In this document: piece after piece, positions 45,669-57,000 of the stretch
Position numbering within the stretch: the first letter of the stretch is position 1
How the letters are laid out: the number at the start of each line of letters is the position of its first letter
Origin: Panonychus citri
Taxonomy: Eukaryota > Arthropoda > Arachnida > Trombidiformes > Tetranychidae
DNA: 64,000 nucleotides
Direction: 5' to 3'
Assembly: GCF_014898815.1 (NCBI RefSeq)
Contig: NW_026515546.1
Location: 310,001-374,000, forward strand
The notes under the pieces: generated by a model
What the model was told of the DNA's origin: nothing
Databases searched by the model: none
Seen by the model: only the letters and a program-made list of their open reading frames with translations
Program-made: the position numbers and the translations under genes

Positions 45669-47937
45669 TCAATGACTAATCTTCATCTTCTCATCCAAAA
45701 CAAAAACAAACTTCCTTTCTTTCGCCTTCTCATCTTCATTTCGCCACTCATTCAATTAGCGTCATCATCCGGCGAAAGGGGGGTGGAGAATCAAAGTCTC
45801 ATCCTGACACACACTTGGTTTTGTCGCGTGTGGATCAACATCATCATCTTCTTATCTTCCCTTTTTATCATCCAATTTCATCATCATCCAATGGACCTTT
45901 AACTATCCTTGTAACTTAGGGTTTCCCTTGGTTTCCGGAATCAGTTAAAATGCCCATTGGGATGATGATGATGATGATGAGAAAAAAAATCTCTCTCTCA
46001 TTCTCTATTTTCCCACCCATCTTTATCCCTATCTTCATCATCTTTATCATCATCATCATCATCTTCTCTATGTGTCTGTGTGTGAATCAAGCTTCTTGTT
46101 AGTTTATTTTGATTCCTCTGAATTTGTTAATCATCATTATTATTTGTAATGGTCAATAATCAATTGATAATGTTAACCAATAATTATAGTGACAAACAAT
46201 TGTTGTTGGTTAAATTGATTTTTGGTTTATAATCAGAGCAGCAACAGAAAAAAAAACAATCAATTGATTATCAAGAGAGATGATCAATCCAAATAATTAG
46301 ATTAATTTTAACCTTAACAATTATGATTACCAACCTTTAAACAATTACTATCAATGATTTAAAAAGTAATCAAAGTCAATTCTAATCAATACTAAACCGA
46401 TTGTAACCAAAACCAGTTATTTACAATTAAAGACTAATTATAATTAGTTGACTCATAATACTAATAACAATCTCAATTATATTAATTTGATTAGTAAATT
46501 GAAACTAACCCTAACAGATCGTGATACTTAAAATATTAATATAATTACTATTAACTAAGATAATTAACTAATTGTTTACTCAAAGAGTTTTGTAAAAACA
46601 ATAACAAACTTTTCTTGCTCCAAATGAACCTGAAAATATCAAATTATTATCATGAAAATATAAGATGATGATGATGATGATTGAACATGATACTTGTCAT
46701 CATTATCATCTCATCTTACTATTTAGTCATCATTTTCATCATCTTTGATCATCATCATTATCATTTCCTGATATGATTCAAATGACCAACACCAAAATAA
46801 TAGACGATAATGTTTCATACTAACAGGAAGTAAACATTTCCCATCGATTTTTGGACCATTAGAACTCGAGAAAAAAAAAGTTCTAACTCTCAATATTAAT
46901 ACATTTCGATGTACCATTAACTAAAGGAAAGAGCCTAAAGATATGGAAAATATTCAAATTAATGTGATCATTATGATAATAATGATAATAACAGAAATCA
47001 AATTAAATCAAATGCCGTTTGTTTGTTGTAAAAGTTAATCATAAAAGTTAATGGTAACAATCATGATTATAATGAAACAGACACATTGTAATGACAATAG
47101 GATTAAGGTTAAGGTGAAATTGGATTGATTTATTTAATAAACAATCATGAAAATAAATAAAAAACAATGAAACCAGAAACAGAACTGAAATTGAATTGAA
47201 ATGCTTGTAAAATGCTATGAAAATTGTGATTAATGAGTAACATCAGTTACAGATATTGATATTTAATAACAATGATCAGATGGTGGGAGCGGGAAAATTA
47301 TTATTATTAAGTAAATAAGAGAGAGGAAAATTGATACAGATGATGATAAAGATGAAGATGACGATGGAGATGATGATGATGATTATTTTTTTCTTTCTCT
47401 CTCATCCTAACAAGCAAATAACTTGCACAATAATCCAGATACTTTTGGATAACTAATGAGCTCAGTAATATGAAGATACAGTAAGAGGAGGACTGATGAG
47501 GAGGTGGTGAGTATGATGATGGTGGTGGTGGTGATGGTGAGTGGATGCTGAGGGATATGATGCTGAGTCTAGAGGGTGGATTTTTGAACACTCTGTAAGA
47601 TGGATTATCCTTAATAGTCTTGATAGTCCATGAAATTGGAAATTGGAAGCTCAATAATTTTAAGAGATTAGTGTAACTTTATTTTCCCACCTTCCACTTT
47701 CCTCCTCATGTAACTGCTGCTCTGGGTGTCAGTGTGTGTGTGTGTGTTTGCTGAACAGTTGAGATTAACTAGTTCAATTCGGGTGACACTTGAAAATTTA
47801 ATCAACCAAAGGGATTATCATCTTAATCATAATCTCCAATGTTAAGGATTTTCCAATGAGAAACTTTTAATTTCAACTCTTTCTTTTTTTATTGCAACAA
47901 TTTCAAACTGGATTAACAATTGATTTAAACTAGATTG

Positions 47938-47938
<1 letters not shown>

Positions 47939-47963
<25 letters not shown>
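47939..47963. repeat. (CT)n microsatellite
   Basis: Uninterrupted CT dinucleotide run of about 25 bases, followed directly by a CATCATTAT stretch; one of the longest CT runs in the gene-free region. Confidence 0.85.
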
Positions 47964-47968
<5 letters not shown>

Positions 47969-50490
47969 TATTTATAATCATAGTAAATTGTTAATCAACT
48001 ATTAACGGTAATATTATTTTTCCTTAACCTTTTTTTAAGCCTTAATCCTTTAAGATTATTATTAAATTATTGTAATAATGATTTTCCTCCTTCTTAGATT
48101 AGTGATCAATAATTGATTCAATTGTGATTCATTGTATGTTAAACTATCTTGGGATTGTAATTTAAATTGATTGTTAACTGTTTTTTGGGTTTACAATTTA
48201 AATAATTGAAAATCATTAACCTTATCATAATAATCATTAAGCTTTCCATTGGTGATCAGCTTGATGATTTGTTTTAATTGTTGATTGTACAATTGACCAA
48301 TAGGAATTAATTGGCTTGATTATTATCATCATCATCTTAACAATCAGTGAACATTGTTGATTAATTGTAATCGTTGATTATATTAACCCTTTTACTTTTA
48401 TTTAATTTTTTGCTTCTTCTCCTGTTAAATTATCACCATTGGTGGATCATCAATACTTGGGAGGATTGAATTAATTAATCACAATCAGCAGGAAACTCGG
48501 CCTAACCATTAGTTACTCCAAGTTAATCAACATCCATTGGTTATCATGTTGATTAAATAAATTGTTGGCGAAAAATTCAAATTAACTAGTGAATTAGATT
48601 AACTTTACCTCGAGAGTTTTATTTTTCAAACAAAATTAACGGTAACAATTAAGTCAATGAGTTGGCAAGCAAAAAAAACTGTTATAATTAATTTGAATTA
48701 ATAACTATCATATTTACATAGAGATGATAATAATTATAATATACAATCAAATTAACTCTTGAGAGTTAATTTTAATCATCAACATGAATAATTGTTTACT
48801 CTTCCAATGCTTAATTAATCAATAAACTGGATTGATAATCTAACAGAATCAAAATGATTAAGATGTTGGTGATCATTGATAATCATTGAGATGACATTTT
48901 GTATAATAAAACTGTCACATTGAATTAACTGATTATCCATTAATTGACCAGTTAACAATGAGGATTGACCAAGACACAAAAAAAAGGTGAACAGGAATGA
49001 ACCAATAAATTTCAAGTGATGAGGATGCTAAAGATGAGGGATGAGGAAAATGTGATGAATTTTGTGATATAATAGAAGATGAAAATTCTCAATGAATTCC
49101 AATATAACGGAATAGATTTAATAACAAGAGAAAGGAGGATTTTTCTTTATTCTTTGTAGATTTTTTTTTCTCTCTCTTCTTTTTGTATTGAATTTATCTT
49201 CTTTTTCATCATCATACTTTTCTTCATCATCTCATATTTACCATTTAACAAGAGTCTCTATGGTTACATGATAAAAGATGATGAGGATGAGGATGAAGAT
49301 GGAGATAAATGTGATTCCATTTCTAGGTTGATATCAAATCTTTTTCCTGTTTCCATGTTACACTTGAAGCTATAAACAGATTTTGTTATTTGGAATTAGA
49401 TTTATCTTGTTTTTCTTGCACTTCTATTCATGTAAATTGTTGATGATTTTGATTCTATGAATTAAATTGGATGAGAATTGAATAAAACCCCTCAAGGGTT
49501 TTACTTGGGCTTCCTTTTGGCCTTTTTTTCATAAAAAAAAACTACACAAGAAGTGGGAAGTTGACTGATGAAGATGAAGCAAAGGTGGATAAAGATGAGG
49601 ATGAAGATGAAGATGAAGATGAAGATGATGACGAGAATGATGATTAAGTATCATGGTTCATTTGAGTAAATTTCCATTCATTGAATTTGCAAATAAATCT
49701 ATTTATAAACTCTCATGGAATTGATCATTTCCATTAAAAGATGAACACATTATCACAATTTTCTTAATTTCATAAAATCCTATTAACAAGATTTTCTCAC
49801 TCTCAACATACAACAAAATCTAATAACATTCATAATGAATATAATACGTTTTCCTCTTTCCAGTAATTAAATCAACGACTAAATTGTTACCCTCTTAATC
49901 TCTTGTATCCTCTAATCGCTTCCACTAATCAACATCAATTAGGCCAAGTTATTAAAAGCTATTAATTGTTACAATTAACGAAAGAAGAAAACAAAAAATT
50001 CCAAGTTGAAACTCAAATTTGGTTGACTTTCCAATCTCCACCAAGAGATAGCGCTGGAACTAATTAATATCTCTCACTAATTATCATCAACTTTATCTCT
50101 CTCATTGATTATATTTAACTGCGTGAATCATTTAACAAGTGGCTGTAGTTTACTATGAATGAGTGAGTGTTTCCATGGTTATGTGTCAGTTTTTACTTCT
50201 GCTCACTTCTTCCCGTCTTCTCACTCAGATGCAACTCACTCGACTCTCTCTCTCTTTCTCTCTCGGTCTCACTCTCTCCTTTTCTCTTCCTTTTCTCTCA
50301 CTTTTCTTCTCTTCATCATCTGCTATGTTACTCATCAACATTTGAGAATGAATCATACATCACATCACATTTTCCATAGTCAGATGACATTAATCTCGTC
50401 AAATTGACAAACGAAAGAAAAGTTATTGTTTATTATTTATTTTTTATTCTGTTTGTAGTTAATCATCATATCCTTTTAATTATCATTAAC

Positions 50491-52069
50491 ATGGTTCCTT
50501 GTGGTACACTAATCTTACCTTATCTTTACCTTGGTGATCAATCCGATGCCTCAGATCCTGAGAGATTAAAATGTCACAATATTTATTATGTGCTCAATGT
50601 TACGGCCGATCTACCGGGCGAAGGTGAAAACCATTCCATTCATTATAAGAGAATACCTGCTCGAGACTCTTTCGACCAGAACTTAGTCCAGTATTTCGAA
50701 GAATCTTTCAAATTTATCGGTAAGTTTCAAATTCTCGATCTTTAATTGTGACCATTTGTTGCATTCAAAGAACAAATTAAATTGCTGATCAGTTTACTTT
50801 ATAAATGAGCGATTATTTGTCGATTTAAGAAGACAAATCAACAAGATAACTTAGAAAATGAACAAAGTGATTAACAAAAGTACTTTGAATTTATATTACA
50901 CTGAACCGAATCTTCTCTCTCTGAATATCAGGCCGAATCCCGTCATTTCCCATAGAACCACCAGTTAGATTGAATCTGGTGAAACTTTTTTTCATCTCTC
51001 AGTATCTTAAATTGATTGTATTGATACAAACACTACATTTACTTAACAATCAAATGATCACATCATTTGAATCATTTAGTATTTCAGAAAAAAGCGAAAT
51101 AATTTGTTGCCGAAAATTTTTCCAATCAATTGACTTTAGATTGATGAAACTCATTTTCTCTTAATGTTATTTATTCCAGAGGAAGCTCGACAATCAGGAC
51201 GTGCTGTTTTAATCCATTGTCATGCTGGCATATCAAGATCTCCAACTATCGTCATTGCTTATCTCATGTTCAGTAAAAAAATGAATTTCGATGATGCGTT
51301 CAAATTTGTTGCCGATAAACGACCAAAAATCTCACCAAATTTCAGTTTTGTTGGTCAACTTTGTGAATATGAAAAAACGCAATTAAGACCTGCAACTACA
51401 ATTACATTAATTCCGCCATCGTCAACAGCAACAACACCATCACCACCACCACCAGTACCATTCAAAGCTCCTGGAGTCCCTTTTGTGCCTGCTTTAGCCA
51501 TCGTAATTAACATTTACCTGATCTTTAGGCTCTCAATATTGACATTAGTTAGATTTTCAATTTGGATGACTATAGGTAAGTTTAATCAGTTGATTAATTG
51601 GAGTTTATGATTAATTTATTTTTGTCTCTTTTAAAGATTTCATCATGATTTTTGGTTATGGTATTAAAAACAGCTCACTGGAAAAGGATCCTTACCCCAG
51701 GAAGTTGGTGGTAACAACAATTCAAAAGCTAAAATAAATCAAAAAAATGGAAATGATTTAAATTGTGTTGGTAATCAACAGATTGAGTTAACAATACCAA
51801 AGGATAGGCTGAAAGTAGCCACAAATTATCAACCATCAAATCAACAAATTGAGTTGACAATACCAAAGGATAGGCTGAGAGTGACAACTAATTACCAATC
51901 ATCTAATCAACATATTGAGTTAACTATACCAAAGGATAGGCTGAAAGTGGCAACAAATTATCAATCATCAAATAAACCATCAAATCAACAATTTATCAAC
52001 AAGTCAAATAAAACTAAATTAAATGGTGGATCTGATATTCCTAAATCTAAATGGAAAACATTTGATTGA
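50491..52069 (+). CDS. Dual-specificity MAP-kinase phosphatase, DUSP8/16-like, with tandem-repeat tail
   Basis: Dephosphorylates Thr/Tyr of MAP kinases if like its relatives. Exons 50,491-50,719, 51,180-51,502 and 51,674-52,069 give 315 residues. ILPYLYLGDQSDA starts the catalytic domain; the general-acid Asp lies in PARDSF. The Cys/Arg loop is IHCHAGISRSPT, followed by ADKRPKISPNFSFVGQL, a pattern closest to the JNK/p38 phosphatases DUSP8 and DUSP16. The rhodanese-like kinase-docking domain of that group is missing from the start I can see; it may be truly absent or in unseen upstream exons. Exon 3 holds three 22-residue repeats (IELTIPKDRLKVATNYQ...). The exon 2 donor chosen (GTAATT) is weaker than a GTAAGT 70 bases downstream. 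That donor would end the protein early, after a hydrophobic segment. Converges with GINS3. Confidence 0.85.
51782..51979 (+). repeat. Three 66-bp coding tandem repeats in the phosphatase tail
   Basis: Units start at 51,782, 51,848 and 51,914, exactly 66 bases (22 codons) apart, each opening with codons for IELTIPKDRL. Differences between units are few, and the third degenerates at its end. No known domain recognised. Confidence 0.85.
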
Positions 52070-52141
52070 GAGATTTTTTTTTTGTAATTAAGTTGACATA
52101 TTCCAAATAATTTTGATCCTATTTTTGAATTTTAATCGAGT

Positions 52142-52147
52142 AATAAA
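52142..52147 (+). terminator. Polyadenylation signal of the phosphatase, abutting the GINS3 stop
   Basis: AATAAA lies 73 bases past the phosphatase stop and directly next to the minus-strand GINS3 stop codon (52,148-52,150). Cleavage 10-30 bases later would put the end of the phosphatase mRNA inside GINS3 coding sequence. On the minus strand, ATTAAA (TTTAAT at about 52,130) is a candidate for GINS3. Confidence 0.55.
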
Positions 52148-52866
52148 CTAATCCAATTCCATGGCAGCTCTTTTCCGTTTTCTCAATTTGTTAACTAATT
52201 CGTTGGATTGAATTTTCTCAATTCTTCGGTCTTGCCATGATTTGAACTTTTCCATCGCTTTGAAAGTTTCATCAAACAATTTTTTCTCCTCATTATCAAG
52301 TCTTCCAGTGAATTGAGATAAATCTGAAAGTGAATATTAAAAAATAAATTAACATAAAGATTATAATATAAAGAAAACTAATAAATAAATGATGAGAGAA
52401 TCTAATTAATAGCTAACCTGTGGATAGAGATGAAAAAGTTGTTGAATTGGTTGAGAAATCATAGATTTTACGATAACGTTGGAAAAAAGTTTCCACCAAA
52501 GTGGAGGCTATTTCAGCTTTCTGGTAAATTCATGGCCGCCAAAAATTGTCCAAGACGATAAAAATTAGGTCCAAGTCGATGTAGATCAACAACCTCAGCT
52601 CCGGCCTTTAAAACTTCACGGAAAGACTCATTGTAACCCTTGGGAAGATCAAATGAAACCAAACCATCATTGTACAATTCACGGGTTAACCAAAGAGGCA
52701 ATTCTAGTTTAGTGTTTTTATTTATATCTTTCAAATCACTTGTTGGATCAATGAAGCCCAATCCTGCCACAGTTGCTTCCATTTTAGTAGTAACCTTAGT
52801 ACTCAAAGCGATGATGGAATCGATGTCAAGATAATCATGACTAATAGACAATGCAGATGAATCCAT
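52148..52866 (-). CDS. GINS3: GINS complex subunit PSF3 (one frameshift in exon 1)
   Basis: Subunit of the four-protein GINS complex, part of the CMG helicase in nuclear DNA replication. Exons 52,418-52,866 and 52,148-52,323 give about 207 residues (human 216). Start MDSSALSISHDYLDIDSI. TKLELPLWLTRELYNDG, SFDLPKGYNESFREVL and VVDLHRLGPNFYRLG match the conserved PSF3 core. After the break come EIASTLVETFFQRYRKIYDF and a C-terminus ending in a basic KLRKRKRAAMELD tail like other PSF3 proteins. The reading frame meets TGA at 52,513-52,515 after NLPES, and the continuation is in the +1 frame. One surplus A in the AAA run of the coding strand (52,518-52,520) would explain it. For an essential, normally single-copy gene, a sequence error is the likeliest cause. 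Confidence 0.9.
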
Positions 52867-53646
52867 GATACCAGAAGAAAGAGGAAAAGACACCAGATTC
52901 AACAACAAACGAAAAAGAAGGTGAGCCTAAAAGTGGAACGAATCGATTAACTAAACATTTAGAATACTAATTAAAGACAAACATTGAGGGGAAAAAGGCG
53001 AAACAATTAATTAATTAAAGAGAAAATTTCACAACAAAGTAAAAAGATTTTACCGCTTTTTCCAAAAGGGGAGAAAACAAAACAAAACAAACAACCAGAG
53101 AGAGAAGAAAAAGTGTCGCCATCTAGGGAACATTAAACTAACTAGAAAAAAAGAAAAAAAATCAAATTGTTTTTCTAAATTTTCGCAATTAATTTTTATT
53201 CTTCTCAAGTTTAATTTAATTCGGTTTGATTTGAATTCTTTTTGTTTGATTTAATTGTTTCACGTTCATCTGGGAGACTGGATAACATTTGGAATTTAAA
53301 ATTAAGTCTATTTGGTTGATAATCTTTGGTGATTTCATGTTCTTTTCTGTTTTTCGTTTGGCTCAATTAAGTGTAACTTGATTGTCACTCTTAATTTACT
53401 TTATTGACATTCAATACAATCATTTGTGAGAATTATTAATCTGTTAATTGTTGTTAATTGGTTGTTTGTGACAATTATTGATTCTACAAGGTCTTAAACC
53501 TTATGCTTTACCTGATCAACATTTCAAGGATTCTTTTGTATTGAAAATTAAATCTACCTAATGATTTATTTTTCACTCATCTCCTATTTGATTGAATAGG
53601 TGTGACCCAATTTAAATACAATCTAATTAGTGAATCACCAATTAAA

Positions 53647-53752
53647 TGTGACATCACAGTATCAATCTAATTATAACTTAAATTGACAATTGTTCTGCTG
53701 TAAATTTACATAGACAATTAAGTTATAATTAGATTGATATTGTAATGTTACA
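53647..53752. repeat. Inverted repeat with ~38-bp arms (hairpin)
   Basis: Left arm 53,647-53,685 and right arm 53,715-53,752 are complementary with only a few mismatches; the central 20 or so bases, built on CAATCTAATTATAACTTAA, are perfect. Loop about 29 bases. Candidates: a MITE remnant or a precursor-microRNA-like hairpin. Confidence 0.7.
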
Positions 53753-54620
53753 ATTGATCACATTGGGTTAACCCTTTTATAGGTAATTTCATTTTTCCAA
53801 TCTATCAAATGGTAAATGTTATTGTTTCTTATTGTTTTCTTTTCTTTAATTATTTTAGAGATTCCAAAAATTTGGATGGATTATTCTGATTCCATGGCAA
53901 GTGATGGCGCCTCCAGATTATTGTTTTACCTTGGACAATTTAGTACATGGAAACATTTACAGTTACCTTTTTGCTTATGGATATGAGCATGTCTATGTAG
54001 CTTTACTTGTGTCTTTCTATTTTTTTCTTGCTCCATGTAATTCTGACTGAACATTGGATTTTTTTTTCTTGCTGTTCTATTCCCTGTGATAATATACATA
54101 CATACACATATATATAACCTAATATGATATCATGGACTCTTCAGCAAGAAAGTGGAGTTCAGATGTTTCAAAATTACCATGGACTACATGGTAAAGGTCC
54201 ATGTATAAAACGATCGCCACCCCGTATATATACCAAGTGATTATTTCTTGTTAGTGCGTTCACGCGATTTTCCGTTAAATTGTGTCAATTATTTTCTCAA
54301 CTCTTGAAACATTTCACCTGATTAATGACTGTTGATTCACTTATTTCTTTCTTTCTTTCTTTCTTTAAGAATTGTTCTAATTGCTGGTTGAAATATTGAT
54401 CTTTTGGCTGGAAAAAAAAGTCTGTTAAAAAGGCGCAACTAATTCAAATCGATAGTCTAAGGAACGTTTAACCGAGAACTGATTTTCCAATTCTGACTTA
54501 CCTGTGTTTTTGTTTTTCTTCCTGTTGATTTAAAGTGATATTTTTACCTGATAAACTGAAAGAAATGCACTTTGTGATATCTTAAGAGATCTGATTTCTT
54601 TATTCAATTCTGTTCTATCC

Positions 54621-54641
54621 TGTGTGTGTGTGTGTGTGTGG
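54621..54641. repeat. (TG)n microsatellite
   Basis: Uninterrupted TG run of about 20 bases in non-coding DNA. Confidence 0.9.
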
Positions 54642-57000
54642 TAATCCTTTCTCATCACCTTATTATCTTGATTCGTTCATTGATCTTCTTACACACACAT
54701 TGTGATCAATTTCAAATGATATCGACAAATATCATCACCAACAGCATGTATTTCTCACATCACAACAGGATTAACGATATTTTATCATGATGCTGATCTT
54801 AAAGGTACAAAATCCTTCCCACAAAGTGTAATCACTTTCAACTTTGACCCAAATCTAAATCTGTGAATCTCATGTCAGGAATATCAAAGAAACAAACAAA
54901 AGTGAATCAACTCTTTTTACAGTGATTTTTTCTCTCTCTCTCAAAAATATTCACAGAATCTCTTGAATTTCATGATTCACTAATTTCATCTTCCTTATTC
55001 ATTGGATTTTTGCTCTATCCTTTTATTTCTCCTTCTTTCTCCTTTCTCTCTCTCTTTCTCTCTCCCTGTGTCTATCCAATCAATAAATAATTCACCAAAC
55101 AACCAAGGTAATCAAAAAATATTTGGAAAACCGAAAAATATTTGGATTGTTGAATTGAGGTAATCTGATTATCGTCTATTGTTTTGCTTTCTGCTGTTGT
55201 TAACATTTTCTGGTTTTCTCCCTCCTGTTAATTGTGTTAACCAGTTTTTGTGTATCATCATCATTATCATCTCTCTTACAATCAGGATTTACCTTTGACC
55301 CATTCAACAAATCAACGAAAACATCATCAACACATCAACTCTCTCCTACATTGAAAATCCAGGAAAATGGTTCCATATTGTTTGTGATTAATTATTAACT
55401 CTTACAATTTAATTTCCATCTAAAGCTTTAATCTTTACAATTATGTGCACACAAAATTAAACTCAATCAGTTGGATTACCATCATAATATAAAATAGTGT
55501 TTTTATCTCAATTAATTGAGGTAGAAAATTTTTTTTTCTTCAAATTGATCAACTTTTGTATCAATAATTAAAAGTTTACTCTACAATTTATATTTTTAAT
55601 CGCTACCTGATCTCATCATCAACATTGCTGATTGCAGAATTAGTTTGTTCAAATATACATTGTAATCATCAATTGTTGATTAATTTCATATCACAACAAC
55701 AGGTATTTATGTTTCCATTAACTTATAATTATATTACCTTTCCCTGGACTTATCATCAATATATCATCAGTAATCATCTTCCAATTGTCATTTCATATTG
55801 ATCTCTTTTTTTTACTAGTTTTTCCTCCTTTCATCATCATAATAATCATCCTTTTCAATTTTTTCGTGATAAAGATGATGCTTACTGATGATGATTATCA
55901 TTATCATAGACATCTTCAACATATTTCCAAGTTAGAATGATGAAGATGATGATAACTATGATGATCATAACGATATTTATCTTTTTCGAGCAAGAAAAAA
56001 CTCCCTAAGAATTTTACTCTTCAAGTCAAGTGTACGGTCTCTAGTTGAAGGAATTTTCTTTCACTCTTGAAATTTTTTCATTCATCAACTTAACCTTTCT
56101 CTCTCTCTCTCTCTTCCTCTGCCTCTCTGTCTTTTCTTTCCTTGTTATATTTTATCATCATTGGCATGATAAAGATGACGATTTGAGTCTTTTTCAATTC
56201 CTTTTACTCCCATGTCAAGAGATAGTCTTCTCATTCATCCTCCAGATTAATTCCCTTTGGGTAATTAACAAGAGAGACTCATCATTGCAAGAGCTTTCCA
56301 TCATTACCATTATCATTCAATTCATCTTTTACCTCTTTATCTTCATCATCATCATCATCATCATCATCTTTATTAATATTATGTATTGTATATTTTTATT
56401 TCTTCTTCTTATTGCTTCCATATTCTTGACCAGTAAGTTTATTTCATTGAGAAAAATGTTTAACCACCCGGTATATATTATGTACATTATATAAGTATAC
56501 AAATGGATCAACAAACGATTGCAAAGTAATATTCATTCATCCAGTTGGACTCTTCACTCTACCTCTTAACCATGAAGTTGATCCAATAGCTTTCAGGTCT
56601 ACTTAGTTTTCTCGAGAGTTTTTTTCTCACCTTATTCTTTTTTTTTATTTCCACCATCCTCATCCTCATCTTCATCATCATCATTATCATCAGTAGTTAC
56701 CACCATAAACATCATCTTATTCCCAAACTCTTTGCACAATCTTTCACTTATTCTAACATTTCTCTCTTTCTCTTTCTTTGCTTCTTTAGGATAACATCAA
56801 CGAAGACTCATATTATCATCATAATCATTATTATAAGAATAATAATCATCCTCATCACTATCATCATCTTGGAAAAATAACAAAAGCAGAATCATTTTTG
56901 CAAAGTAACAACAAACAAAAGGCATAACATAAGAAGAGGATAAGAAAACAAAAGTATCAACAACAACAATAATAATAATACAATACAAGTAATTAAAACC

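Larger units (their letters stand above)
34831..50490. other. 15.6-kb microsatellite-rich region without recognisable genes
   Basis: Open frames here are short and encoded by (CAT)n, (GAT)n or (CT)n. Compound tracts recur on both strands, typically a CT or GA run next to a TCATC/GATGA run: ~36,470-36,620, 36,945-36,965, 41,510-41,800, 43,700-43,790, 44,150-44,200, 45,640-45,670, 45,960-46,080 and 47,940-47,965. A possible mini-exon with a GTAAGT donor lies at 38,091-38,126. Could hold distant regulatory DNA, non-coding RNA, or untranslated exons of the phosphatase; none can be shown. Confidence 0.5.
52867..57000. other. 4.1-kb intergenic region upstream of the amino acid transporter
   Basis: Left end is the GINS3 promoter. 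No gene supported. Contains the 106-base inverted repeat at 53,647-53,752, a (TG)n run and several CT/CAT tracts. A 34-codon open stretch near 53,875 follows an acceptor-like TTTTAG but has no recognisable features. Confidence 0.5.

Noticed and set aside
52513..52520. Programmed +1 ribosomal frameshifting in GINS3 as the main explanation
   Set aside because: Not typical for this gene family and no stimulatory structure seen; a one-base homopolymer error is simpler. Kept only as an alternative.
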